Shown here piece by piece: positions 8,343 to 16,822 of a DNA stretch of 64,000 nucleotides (the first letter of the stretch is position 1; every line of letters begins with the position of its first letter). The stretch is from Thermoproteota archaeon. GTDB taxonomy: Archaea; Thermoproteota; Thermoprotei_A; EX4484-217-1; JAPDJV01. The translations under genes were made by a program, and so were the position numbers. Below the pieces are notes generated by a model that was not told the DNA's origin, did not search any database, and saw only the letters and a list, made by a program, of their open reading frames with translations. Where the stretch lies: assembly GCA_029258925.1 (NCBI GenBank), contig JAPDJV010000004.1, positions 1 through 64,000 on the forward strand. Direction: 5' to 3'.

Positions 8343-9227
8343 CCAACAGCAAGCTGTACAAGATATTGCACAGCACCTGGACACTGTGGATCCTGTACAC
8401 CTGATTGCGGAACAGCTACATGCAGATGTGTGAAAGGAGAGTGCGATGCTGAATGCGATTCCAACAACTGCGCTTCAGGTCTATGCCAAAGCGACTGCAC
8501 GTGCTGTAATGGATGCAAGGATAGGAATGGAAACTGTGTCAGCGTAGGTAGTTGGGGTTACTGGGATACTGATAACACGTTGGATTACTGTCAAAGTGTC
8601 GGTTATTGGACTCGCGGTTTTTGCGTTTTCACAGAAGAACCATGTTTCGGCGGAATAGCCTATATCGAAGACCCAAATTGCGGACCACCATGGTCCGAAT
8701 GTAAAGGAGACTGCCATACAAACTGTAAAAGGTATGCAGTAATAGTGTACGCTACTGAAAGCCAGTGCTGCGATGGAGTAAACAATGATCTAGACGGTAA
8801 AAGAGACTGTGAAAACCTGGACTGCTGCGGTGCAACTTGCGGTACAATAACTTGCTACAATAAAGATTCATGTTGCACCGGATACGATCCAAACACTCAT
8901 ACAAAAATGGTTTGCGACTGTCCAAGTGCAAGTTGTAGTTATACACCTCCGGCCAATGATTATACTTGTAAGCCTAAAGGTACTTGTAGCAGTAATGCAG
9001 ACTGTGATCCTAATTATTGCTGTGATAGAGATGCTAGCGGACCTGGCGGCTCTGGTCAGTGTGTGGGTAAGGGGATTTATAGTGGTAATCCAAAGTATTT
9101 ATGCGATCCTCCCGGATGGGAAATTGTCAGCAAAGGTATTAATGAGAAAAACGCGCAAAACGAAAATCATGTTCAAAATGTAAATTTATTTAACTTGATC
9201 CTCGATTTCTTCAATCTCTTTTCATAA
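8343..9227 (+). pseudogene. Cys-rich surface-type protein, 5' end lost
   Basis: The reading frame is Cys-rich from 8343 on, but it has an in-frame TAG at 8340 and no ATG, GTG or TTG until GTG 8430, so the real N-terminus (probably a signal peptide) is missing or out of frame. The frame encodes dozens of Cys residues and a motif CCDGVNNDLDGKRDCENLDC (about 111-130 counted from GTG 8430), the acidic Cys/Asp repeat known from bacterial and archaeal extracellular proteins. The tail is hydrophobic. Codon choice is less purine-biased than neighbouring genes, hinting at transfer. It ends tail to tail with another broken gene. Function unknown. Confidence 0.6.
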
Positions 9228-10040
9228 GATAAACTTTTTCCATGCCGATCCATTCCCAAACTTCCAATATGCCTCTATCAATTGGGTTATGCTGATCATC
9301 TATTCCTCTCTCCTTAATTAAACCATCTCCGCAAGAATATAAACCAAGAGTGTTGCCTGGACCAATTAATATACGTGAGTCTGGAAATTGGTTACTCAAA
9401 TTATTAACTACGTATTGAGGCAAGCTAACTGACCACTCCCCACTTCCTGCACCCAAAGGAGCTGGTTTAATAATCATATGGTTTGCTGGGAAACCATATG
9501 TTCTGAGCACACTAGGTATTATGTATCCTATACCATTCCATTCATCAACTTTAGGATTCCATCTTTCATATCCAACTATGAACTTAACTAAATCCCAGCA
9601 TTGCCAATTTCGGGTTAAATATTGATCTAGACCATAGGATTGATTGCCTGTAAGAATTCTGAATCTGTTGTTGCATTCCAATGTGGTACTTGATTTAGGA
9701 AGTATTCTATAGTATTATTGTCAAATCCTAAATATTGTCCGACTGTATTTGAAAGCCCGTGAGCAAATCTATCAACCAGCCAAGAAAGGTAGTATATTTC
9801 TCTTACATCTCTATTTTTACCCCAAGCGTACACTATGCCGTTTGGATATAGGCTAGTTCCCGGGAATACCTGCTCCGGGTAATTCACAGAGTATATTTCT
9901 AATGGTTCCTGGGTAGCCGGCTCTTCCCGGATAGCAGGTGTTTCCCGGTGTGTTAAGAAGTAGGCTGTGTATCCGGCTATGAGAGAACATGTTACTAGGG
10001 TGATGAGGAGTATTGCCCACTTCCCCAACTTCTTTCCCAT
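9211..10040 (-). pseudogene. Membrane-anchored protein gene interrupted by a frameshift
   Basis: Two overlapping minus-strand frames make one protein. The first (10040 to 9627) has a lysine-rich start, a transmembrane segment at about 8-28 (KWAILLITLVTCSLIAGY), a Pro/Glu linker and an extracellular part ending abruptly. The second (9681 to 9211) has no good start of its own (TTG) and continues the same compositional domain with WQCWDLVKFIVGYERW and NHMIIKPAP. The Cys...His arrangement is loosely like a papain/transglutaminase fold, but I do not recognise the family. Either an indel lies between 9627 and 9681 or the gene is decayed. Partner of the Cys-rich gene by convergent position. Confidence 0.55.
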
Positions 10041-10354
10041 AAGTGAATGAGGTCATTATTCATAGAATAGTTTTCCACACTATTCCTCCTCCAAGAAATC
10101 AAGTATAATAGCAACAGGATTCTGATTCGAGAAGCACAGTCTCCTAGACATATTGTATACAATACGTTACGGCTATGATTATGATTTTTTCATAGAGATA
10201 CTTGCCTTAAGGTTTCAGGAACTCGACGAGTAAGCTCACATTACAACTTCACTACTCATAATATTCTTAATCAGCGTGTTTGCTGACTTATTGCAAACAC
10301 GTTCTGCTCAGTATTTAACGCTAATTATTTAATTGTCTCTGAAACATTTCGTTT
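10041..10354. other. Intergenic region before the decayed toxin-antitoxin zone
   Basis: 314 bases without a supported gene. It contains one clean inverted repeat (10275-10301), listed separately, and an AT-rich stretch (CAGTATTTAACG) just before the AbrB pseudogene that could be its TATA box. Confidence 0.5.
10275..10301. repeat. Perfect 9-bp inverted repeat
   Basis: CGTGTTTGC, a 9-base spacer, then GCAAACACG. It lies about 55 bases upstream of the AbrB-like pseudogene start and just before a TATA-like sequence. Possible operator for an AbrB-type autorepressor or a hairpin of unknown role; there is no T-run after it on either strand. Confidence 0.5.
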
Positions 10355-10630
10355 ATGGTGTGTTATGTGGATCTAGCTCTCGAGGTTCGCGTGGGTAGGA
10401 GGAGGACTATAGTTATTCCCAAGGTTGTTGCGGAAGCCCTTGGTATTGATGAGGGTTCTAGGCTGTTGTTGGAAGTTAGGGGCGATAGCATAGTTCTTAA
10501 GCCGGTGCGTGACGCTATATGACTTTCGCTACGTGGTGAGAAGATAGCTGAGATCACTCTTGAAGAATTGGAGAGTGAGAGCATTGTTCAACAGGAGAAA
10601 TGCCTTGGAGAAGGAAGGGATTCTAGTTGA
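10355..10630 (+). pseudogene. AbrB/SpoVT-type antitoxin broken by a TGA codon
   Basis: The frame from ATG 10355 encodes an AbrB swapped-hairpin domain (TIVIPKVVAEALGIDEGSRL, then LEVRGDSIVLKPVRDAI) followed by an in-frame TGA at 10520-10522. Reading through gives LSLRGEKIAEITLEELESES...QQEK, exactly the expected tail of archaeal AbrB antitoxins, in which the interrupted position is normally Trp. A TGG to TGA change therefore explains the stop. The read-through protein would be 91 residues. No intact PIN toxin follows within 200 bases. Confidence 0.75.
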
Positions 10631-10853
10631 CAAGGCTTTCCTTTTACGGGCACCGGTAGTTAAGGAGAAGCTGAGAATGTAATGGGATTGTTATATTAGT
10701 GTAGAGGGCTACATTAGATGAGAGACCTATGCAAACATTATCGTGGAAACAGTTGCTTGCTTATTATGAGCAATAAGACTTGTTAGGTTAGTGGATTATT
10801 GACGAACGGGCTTAATATGTTGAGGTTCCCGTAATCTTATAGAGGGTGGTCAA

Positions 10854-11093
10854 GTGTCCGTCGTGTTTATGGATGAGTATGGTAGGATTAGGATACCTAG
10901 GAAGTATTTGGAGAGTATTAGATCCCGTAGATTTATTGTTAGGAGATCCGGTAAAGCAATAATTCTCTTACCCGTCGAGGAGGAGGATTTGATGGAGTGC
11001 GTGGACAGTGTTGAGGTGGATGTTGATCCGGAAGCGTTTAGAGACTATAATGAATTGAAGAAGGTCTTGCTTGGTGGAAAACATATTTATTGA
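10854..11093 (+). CDS. AbrB-like antitoxin (VapB type)
   Basis: 79 residues starting at GTG. Residues 1-45 resemble a degenerate AbrB/MraZ-like hairpin (MDEYGRIRIPRKYLESI, then FIVRRSGKAIILLPV), and the acidic C-terminal half would bind a toxin. Its 3' end overlaps the start of a PIN-domain frame (GTG 11073) as usual in VapBC operons, but that toxin frame is broken. The antitoxin itself looks intact. A purine-rich AGAGGGTGG lies about 10 bases upstream of the GTG. Confidence 0.62.
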   Translation: MSVVFMDEYGRIRIPRKYLESIRSRRFIVRRSGKAIILLPVEEEDLMECVDSVEVDVDPEAFRDYNELKKVLLGGKHIY

Positions 11094-11187
11094 TGCTTCA
11101 ACACTCCTATACACTCTCCTTAAGCCTAGGGAGAGCATTCCAAGGCAAATGAATACGAGAAATGAGCGTGGCAGTCTACGATTTTAG
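11073..11187 (+). pseudogene. VapC (PIN) toxin remnant with 1-base frameshift
   Basis: GTG 11073 begins ENIFIDAS, the first beta strand and first catalytic Asp of a PIN-domain ribonuclease, overlapping the antitoxin end. After DAS an extra A in the run at 11099-11101 shifts the frame; removing one A restores TLLYTLLKPRESIP, the expected continuation. The restored frame still stops at 11185-11187, far short of the usual 130 residues, so the gene is both frameshifted and truncated. Confidence 0.62.
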
Positions 11188-11302
11188 ACCTTTATATGGA
11201 ATTTAATGGCTTCTTTAATAACTGGTTTTGGATATTGAGGAACCTGGTTTTCTACATAGATTATTGTTGATGTCATGTTAGGGTGTTCTCGAGGATTTCT
11301 CC

Positions 11303-11386
11303 TCAGCTATGGAGACGCGGTCTTTCTCCTGGAGCAACACACGAATCTATTATGAGGGAGACGTTGACAACTACTCTCTTAGCCAA
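11303..11386 (-). pseudogene. Second PIN toxin remnant, truncated
   Basis: TTG 11384-11386 overlaps the last codons of the DUF104 antitoxin and opens a frame AKRVVVNVSLIIDS...APGERPRL, typical of the N-terminus of a PIN toxin (hydrophobic strand then Asp). It stops after 27 codons. The next 120 bases leftward show no continuing PIN sequence in any frame, so the rest is deleted or scrambled. Confidence 0.5.
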
Positions 11387-11576
11387 GGCGCTCCCGTTCC
11401 ACGCTAAGCTCCTTGACCAGATCCCTACCTTGAAGTCTTCTCCTTAGATACTCTCTTATCTCACGGGCAGCGATTATGGGTTTCTCCTCAATCCGTATTC
11501 GAACTCCCCCTAAGTTGAGCTTCTCCAGTGGACGTAGCACATTCCTCTCATAGATGGCATCAATAGTCTTGTCCAT
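11379..11576 (-). CDS. DUF104/AF2212-like antitoxin
   Basis: 65 residues beginning MDKTIDAIYERNVLRPLEKL, the signature of the small beta-barrel antitoxins of the DUF104 (AF2212) family that pair with PIN toxins in archaea. The C-terminal half is Arg/Glu-rich and helical. It appears intact, but the toxin frame overlapping its end is truncated, leaving an orphan antitoxin. Located between the AbrB zone and a DUF1152 gene. Confidence 0.75.
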   Translation of the reverse strand: MDKTIDAIYERNVLRPLEKLNLGGVRIRIEEKPIIAAREIREYLRRRLQGRDLVKELSVERERLG

Positions 11577-11704
11577 AAAATATAACCCCAGTATTCTCTA
11601 AGATTGCAGCTTGATAGGTTTAGTGCATTGTTGGACTGTTGAAATAGAATCTGGGAGATCAATTGCTTCGGGAACGTAGCGGTATATTACTAAGTATGCA
11701 TGTT

Positions 11705-12664
11705 TCATTTTCTACTTTTTATAGTCTTAATTATCTTATCTAGTGGTGCCTTCCTCTTCCGCAGTAACTCCAAGACTTTATTCAAAGCGGTATCTTTGGG
11801 CCTCTTTCTCACTTTTCTAAACCCGGCTGCCCGCTTGAGTTCGGGGAGCCATCCTCTCCTAGCTGCTCTACACAGATTGCTGGCCTCGCACACGGTGTGA
11901 GCATTGAACATGTAGATGTCGCCGTGGTAGTTTAAGATCTCGACGACCTTGTGTAGATATGCTACATCGTATCTTCTAAACCCTAGTTTACCGGAGAGTG
12001 CGTCACGGTATAGGGTGAGCATTGCCGACTTCTCCCGCTCTAAGAGAATGCTTATAGCATTTAACACTTTTGGCAACGTGCTTGGTGGAGGCCTATAGCA
12101 CCCTATGTACGCTCCACTGCTGTACAGGTGCATGAGGTTCTCTGCTAAGTGGCTAGGGCTTAACATTTCCCCGCCTCCCTCTAAACCTATGGCTCCGACT
12201 CCTAGTAGCGTGGTTAATCCGAGCTTTTCCAATGCCTCACTCAGCGCGGCCAGTGATAACATGTCTGTGATATAGCTTCCTAGCAAGGGTTCGTCGCCGA
12301 ACATTAGGGAATCACCGCCCAGATCAACCCCTATGTATAGGGAGACTCCCAGATCCTCCAACAACTCGAGAAACCCGCTAATTACAGTTCTCCCAAGCTC
12401 ACGAGTGCAAACCAAGTATGTTTCAAACCCTAGCGAAGCTATGTGAGGCTCGAAAAATCTTCCACCACTCCACGATTCACCAGTAACCCTCAACACTGCA
12501 CTGCTGATCTTCTCAGCGTTAAGTACTGCACTAACCCTACAGTTACCGAAGGCAATGAACACTGTCTCAACGCCTCTAAGCTTAAGTGGAATAGCTAAAG
12601 CTAGTGCTCCCCCAGAGTCTCCCCCTCCACCAAGACCTCCCACAGCAACTCTACGGCAAGCCAT
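11705..12664 (-). CDS. DUF1152 family protein
   Basis: 319 residues with the glycine-rich N-terminus VGGLGGGGDSGGALALAIPL (residues 7-26) typical of DUF1152, an archaeal family of unknown function. The core contains VSLYIGVDLGGDSL and LGVGAIGLEGGGEM, suggestive of a nucleotide- or sugar-binding alpha/beta fold. The last 50 residues are strongly basic (KRPKDTALNKVLELLRKRK). I know of no established role. Stands alone between the toxin-antitoxin remnants and the PaREP1 gene. Confidence 0.75.
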   Translation of the reverse strand: MACRRVAVGGLGGGGDSGGALALAIPLKLRGVETVFIAFGNCRVSAVLNAEKISSAVLRVTGESWSGGRFFEPHIASLGFETYLVCTRELGRTVISGFLELLEDLGVSLYIGVDLGGDSLMFGDEPLLGSYITDMLSLAALSEALEKLGLTTLLGVGAIGLEGGGEMLSPSHLAENLMHLYSSGAYIGCYRPPPSTLPKVLNAISILLEREKSAMLTLYRDALSGKLGFRRYDVAYLHKVVEILNYHGDIYMFNAHTVCEASNLCRAARRGWLPELKRAAGFRKVRKRPKDTALNKVLELLRKRKAPLDKIIKTIKSRK

Positions 12665-12803
12665 AATTAAATCCCGAACCCCAGCTACCTCATAAATAGA
12701 ACAAATATTTTAAATCGTGTGGGTCAGGTTGAAGGAAAACGACGGTCAACTTGTAATATTAGGAGTGGACTTCTAGATCGCTAGCTTACGGCGAGTCCTC
12801 TTA

Positions 12804-13304
12804 TCACCTTGCAGCCTTCTTCACGCCTCCCCTAATTTTCTCGTTTATGGCTTCCACCATTTCCTCCACAGCTTTCAACGCTTTCTCTACATGTTCTCTC
12901 GTACACCAGCCTTCGTAGAAGCATGTATGCATTCCCGAGGCTTGATTCCAGGCTTCCAGTATCCAGTCGCCTAGTTCTCCAGCAACTACCCTGCTGTATT
13001 CCCATAGCTCTCCATGACTCGGCAACATCTTACCCTCCCTCCAGTAAGCGTATGCTTTCACTGCTAGCGCCGCTGATCCCCATATTTTCTCGCTAGCCTG
13101 CCTCACGCTGGCCTCCTCAAGATCTCCCTTAGCCTCCTCTAAGATCTCCTTGGAGGCCTCAATGTGCTCCCTAGCTCTATCCAGCGGATCCAAGTTCTGG
13201 GATAGAAGCTCGATGACGTATTCCTCTAAGCTAACCCCCAGTTTTTCAGCCTCCCTCCTAATCCTCTCGGCGACAACTCGAGGAATAACGATAGTATCAG
13301 CCAA
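12804..13304 (-). CDS. PaREP1/HEPN-like family protein
   Basis: The protein follows the PaREP1/PaREP8 pattern: a short N-terminal ribbon-helix-like piece (TIVIPRVVAERIRREAEKLG), then a helical HEPN-like body (LDRAREHIEASKEILEEAK, ASEKIWGSAALAVKAYAYW, SHGELWEYSRVVAGELGDWI). The open frame extends to an ATG at 13376, but PaREP1 proteins start close to the IVIP strand, and TTG 13304 has GGGG upstream and a TATA-like ATATATTTAG about 30 bases further, so I place the start there (166 residues). The family is multi-copy in Pyrobaculum and allies; function is probably toxin/antitoxin or nucleic-acid related but unproven. Confidence 0.68.
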   Translation of the reverse strand: MADTIVIPRVVAERIRREAEKLGVSLEEYVIELLSQNLDPLDRAREHIEASKEILEEAKGDLEEASVRQASEKIWGSAALAVKAYAYWREGKMLPSHGELWEYSRVVAGELGDWILEAWNQASGMHTCFYEGWCTREHVEKALKAVEEMVEAINEKIRGGVKKAAR

Positions 13305-13661
13305 ATTGAACCCCAAATAACAATAATAATTATCTAAATATATGTTCTTCCGATAACGGCTTACTTGTGCATCCATTGGCTGAGAGCTTTTCTATAGATC
13401 AGTTCCAGCCTCATACTCCTAACTGCAAGGACTTCGCTGGGAGCGTAGTGTTTATGTGTGGAACCGGGGCTCATGGAGTGGTTGTGGGCGAAGCATTACT
13501 GTGGGGCGTAGCGAATGATTGTTTGCTAGTCGGCTTAGTGTTATCGCTAATCCTATGAATACCGTACGGTATCGTGGAGATTGCGTGAAGTGGGTGTAGT
13601 AATAGTTGAATAGTTATTTGCTCCTAAAAGTCTCCAAGTCTCTGCTAAATATATGCTTTAT
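13305..13661. other. Intergenic stretch without supported gene
   Basis: About 357 bases. It includes the PaREP1 promoter at the left and a 63-codon plus-strand frame without family resemblance, which I do not accept as a gene. No repeat or RNA seen. Confidence 0.45.
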
Positions 13662-14315
13662 TTAGTGGTTGGGGACTATTTTGACCCCTTTAATGCATAT
13701 GAAACCCTTTCCAAGTATGTTGCTCGAAGGCTCTTCTTCGAATGGTTCTTCATCCGGCTTGAATCCTAAGACTCCCTTCAACTCCTTGACTTCGAAACCC
13801 GCCTTCCTCATCATGAATGTGATCTCCTTGATTGTGTAGAATGTTGCGTACTTGTAGAATGGGTGTCCCCTCCTCTTCTCTTCCTCGTATAACTTACCCC
13901 ACGAACTATCCTTGGGTACAATGCATGCTATTACTTCTCCCCCCATCCTCAATACTCTATGGGCTTCGACGAGGCCTTTGAGGGGGTCTTTCATGAAGCA
14001 CACTGTTACAACTATTAGCACTGTGTTGAAGCATGATTCTCTGAATGGGAGAAACTCTCCCACACCCTGAACAACATCTACACCTCTCTCCCTAGCCTTC
14101 CTCAACATTCCTATTGATGGGTCGACTCCGAAACCACAACTCACGTTGCTTGCGAAGAAACCTGTCCCCACGCCGACTTCAAGACAGGGCTTCTTGCTCA
14201 CCATCGATTTAACTAGCTTCAACTCGTTCAGAGTCTTAATAGGATTCTTCTCGTACCATAAGTCGTATTCTCTCCAAAGCTCGTTGAATACTTTAAGCTT
14301 CCCCAAACAGAACAC
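13662..14315 (-). CDS. Class I SAM-dependent methyltransferase
   Basis: 217 residues with the standard Rossmann methyltransferase motifs: CLEVGVGTGFFAS (motif I, about 44-56), an acidic end of strand 2 (GVDPSIGMLRKARERG), motif II VQGVGEFLPF and FNTVLIVVTVCF, and post-motif VLRMGGEVIACIVP. This is the type 11/UbiE-like group; the substrate cannot be predicted. The C-terminal domain includes FMMRKAGFEVKEL. Stands alone, transcribed leftward. Confidence 0.82.
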   Translation of the reverse strand: MFCLGKLKVFNELWREYDLWYEKNPIKTLNELKLVKSMVSKKPCLEVGVGTGFFASNVSCGFGVDPSIGMLRKARERGVDVVQGVGEFLPFRESCFNTVLIVVTVCFMKDPLKGLVEAHRVLRMGGEVIACIVPKDSSWGKLYEEEKRRGHPFYKYATFYTIKEITFMMRKAGFEVKELKGVLGFKPDEEPFEEEPSSNILGKGFICIKGVKIVPNH

Positions 14316-14424
14316 CTACTACTATCAATATTATTTAGGATAATTTATATTATAAATTTTAATAGTGTTAACGAGCATTATGTGTAAAAATAATGTTCGA
14401 TTACTGATTATTATTTTATTTACT

Positions 14425-15819
14425 TTATTTAGCGTATCTGGCCCACTCGTATAATGCTCCAAGTGCTCTAACTGCTTTCTCAGGTGTGAACGGGTATGCT
14501 GGTATCCCTGCTTTCTCCTCAATGTATTCCGCTGCCTTCAACACCTCGAGGTCTCCGCTTAAAGATACTACGATTGGCTTCTCAACACCTTTACTCCTTG
14601 CTTCCTCGACTGCCTCCACAACTGACTTGGCGAACTCCATTGGTGGAGTTATTATTGTGTGCCAGTATCCCAGTATTATTGCGTGGACTTCTGGGTGCAG
14701 TATTGCTGTTTTAACTGCTCTTGCCTGCATGTCCGGTGTTGAAGAGCCTGTTATGTCCATGGGGTTCTTGAAGGATCCGAATGGTGGTATGAACTTCCTG
14801 TACTCCGAGACAAGGTCTTCCGGGGGTTCCATGAGTCTTAGATTGTTGTCGTAGCACGCGTCAGATAATAGTACTCCGAGCCCTCCCGCGCTAGTGACTA
14901 TTAGAACGTTTTCTCCTTTTGGTTTAGGTAGCATTGCTAGTGCTCTGCCAAGCTCAAATAGTTCTTCAAGACTGTATGCTCTTATTACTCCTGCTTTCTT
15001 GAATGCGACGTTTACTACTTGGTCTATTGTTGTTAGTGCTGCTGTGTGGGATGCAGCAGCCTTTGCTCCTAGCTCTGTTCTCCCCGCTTTCAAAACTATT
15101 ATCGGCTTCTTCTTGGATACTTTGCTCGCGATCCTAATGAACTTCCTCCCGTCTCTAATGGACTCCACGTGTAGGGCTATTGCCTTAGTGTACTTGTCTT
15201 CGCCTAGGTATTCTAGGAGGTCTGCGTGGTCTAGGTCAGCCATGTTGCCTAAGCCAACGTTCAGGGATAAACCTATCCTCTTTATCCTAGCGTAGCCTAG
15301 AGCAGCCATTCCCACTCCCCCGCTCTGACATATTACTGCGAGAGAACCCTTGTAGTCGTATGGTATTGTGAACGATGAGCTTAGTGATGCTGGTGGACAG
15401 TAGACTCCGTAAGTATTTGGACCTATAATTCTAATACCGTAGCTTCTCGCCGTTTCAACAAGCTTTCTCTGTAGTTCATGGTTTCCTATCTCGGCGAAAC
15501 CCGAAGATATTACTACCGCGACTGGAACATTCTTCTCTGCTAGATCCGGTATTATGTCTGGTATAGTGTCTGCTCTTATGGCTATGAAGGCGTGGTCTAC
15601 TTCTCCAGGTATATCCTTAATTCTGTTATATACTTTCAATCCCAGAATCTCCTTGGCTTTAGGGTTGACCGGGTATATTTTCCCCTTGAACCCCCCATCT
15701 ATTAGGTTTCTTAGGACAGCGTTCCCTACTTTACCTGGCTTAGTGGATGCGCCTATTACAGCCACGCTTCTAGGCCTGAAGAATCTCATGAGTTTTTTCA
15801 CAACATTCTCCGAAGCCAT
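14425..15819 (-). CDS. acdA: Acetyl-CoA synthetase (ADP-forming), alpha subunit
   Basis: With the beta subunit, converts acetyl-CoA (or another acyl-CoA), ADP and phosphate to acid, CoA and ATP: the archaeal route of energy conservation from acyl-CoA. The 464-residue alpha subunit shows the CoA-binding domain (VAVIGASTKPGKVGNAVL, residues 19-36), the succinyl-CoA-ligase-like domains and His258 in ASHTAAL, the histidine expected to be phosphorylated. It follows the beta gene with a 19-base gap, so the two form an operon acdB-acdA. Acyl specificity cannot be told from sequence. Confidence 0.93.
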   Translation of the reverse strand: MASENVVKKLMRFFRPRSVAVIGASTKPGKVGNAVLRNLIDGGFKGKIYPVNPKAKEILGLKVYNRIKDIPGEVDHAFIAIRADTIPDIIPDLAEKNVPVAVVISSGFAEIGNHELQRKLVETARSYGIRIIGPNTYGVYCPPASLSSSFTIPYDYKGSLAVICQSGGVGMAALGYARIKRIGLSLNVGLGNMADLDHADLLEYLGEDKYTKAIALHVESIRDGRKFIRIASKVSKKKPIIVLKAGRTELGAKAAASHTAALTTIDQVVNVAFKKAGVIRAYSLEELFELGRALAMLPKPKGENVLIVTSAGGLGVLLSDACYDNNLRLMEPPEDLVSEYRKFIPPFGSFKNPMDITGSSTPDMQARAVKTAILHPEVHAIILGYWHTIITPPMEFAKSVVEAVEEARSKGVEKPIVVSLSGDLEVLKAAEYIEEKAGIPAYPFTPEKAVRALGALYEWARYAK

Positions 15820-15838
15820 GATCTCACACTCTAGAGCT

Positions 15839-16540
15839 TCATGAGAGTATTATTCTCGCGTCTACGACTTTCAAACCCTTCCCCTCCTCGTAGAGGAATA
15901 TGGGGTTCAAGTCCATTTCTGAAATGTGTTCCTCTAGTTCGGAAACCATGTTTGAAACCTTGAGCAAAGTGTCTACTAACGCTTTTATGTCGGCCGGCGG
16001 CGCTCCGCGGTACCCTTTTAGTAGGGGTGCACTTTTTATTTCATCTATCATCTCATATGCTTCCTCAACTGTTATAGGTATGAGCTTGAAGGATACATCG
16101 TTTAACACTTCAACAAATATTCCACCCAAACCAAACATCAATACTGGTCCAAATGAGACATCTCTTATAGCACCTATTATGATCTCCCTCCCCATGGGAG
16201 CCATTTCCTGGACAACTACACCCTCAATTCTAGCATCGGGTTTATGCTTCAAAACGTTTTCAATGATCTTTTTATAAGCCTTCTCTACCTCCTCCTCGCA
16301 CCCAATATTCAACATCACTCCGCCAACATCACTCTTATGCAGTATGTCTGGTGAAAGAATTTTCATTGCAACTGGGAAACCTATTTCCCTAGCTAAGCTA
16401 ACAGCTTTGTCAACACTTTTAGCGACACCTAGCTTCGTCACAGGTATTCCGTAAATAGATAGAACCTTCTTGGACTCCACTTCTGTGAGAGCTTTTCTCC
16501 CCTCCGACCTCACTTTATTAAAAATTTCGAGAACACTCAT
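15839..16540 (-). CDS. acdB: Acetyl-CoA synthetase (ADP-forming), beta subunit
   Basis: 233-residue ATP-grasp subunit that transfers the phosphoryl group to ADP. Motifs: EVESKKVLSIYGIPVTKLG at the N-terminus, His68 in ILHKSDVGGV (the second phospho-histidine of the relay), and the ATP-grasp core IEGVVVQEMAPMGREIIIGA and MFGLGGIFVEVLNDVSFKL. Length fits the separately encoded beta subunit of archaea. Starts at ATG 16540 with GGTG a few bases upstream. First gene of the acdB-acdA operon. Confidence 0.93.
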   Translation of the reverse strand: MSVLEIFNKVRSEGRKALTEVESKKVLSIYGIPVTKLGVAKSVDKAVSLAREIGFPVAMKILSPDILHKSDVGGVMLNIGCEEEVEKAYKKIIENVLKHKPDARIEGVVVQEMAPMGREIIIGAIRDVSFGPVLMFGLGGIFVEVLNDVSFKLIPITVEEAYEMIDEIKSAPLLKGYRGAPPADIKALVDTLLKVSNMVSELEEHISEMDLNPIFLYEEGKGLKVVDARIILS

Positions 16541-16739
16541 TTATTAACACCAGATGACCATATAATATAACCTTTATATTTAATTTACCATAAAACACGA
16601 ATTTAATTATTTGGGTTTCAGCACTAATTTTCATGTTTTCTCCGTTTTCAAGAAACTCGGTTTTTAGAGAATGTTGTTCTCCGAAGCTGTCCTGGCAAGT
16701 CTCCGGGTTACAGCTTGTTTCCATGAAGTCTCGGGTGTT

Positions 16740-16763
16740 TAAGGTTTTTCGTGGAAAACCTTA
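16740..16763. repeat. 9-bp inverted repeat in the acdB/dtdA divergent region
   Basis: TAAGGTTTT, spacer TCGTGG, AAAACCTTA. It lies between divergent genes, roughly 200 bases upstream of acdB and 60 bases before the dtdA start, so it is not a terminator. It could be an operator; no protein is implied. Confidence 0.4.
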
Positions 16764-16822
16764 TTGGCTTCCAGTGTAAAGTGGTGTAGACTAGCAGTTA
16801 TTTAATTGCTGTTGGGTGGGGG

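Noticed and set aside
8312..8401. ATG at 8312 as the true start of the Cys-rich protein by frameshift
   Set aside because: The frame gives no signal peptide or Cys pattern, and joining it to the Cys-rich frame would need an arbitrary shift.
10275..10301. Inverted repeat as a transcription terminator
   Set aside because: No T-run on either strand and it precedes a gene rather than ending one.
13367..13558. 63-codon plus-strand frame after the PaREP1 gene
   Set aside because: Overlaps the PaREP1 upstream region, no recognisable domain and no ribosome site.
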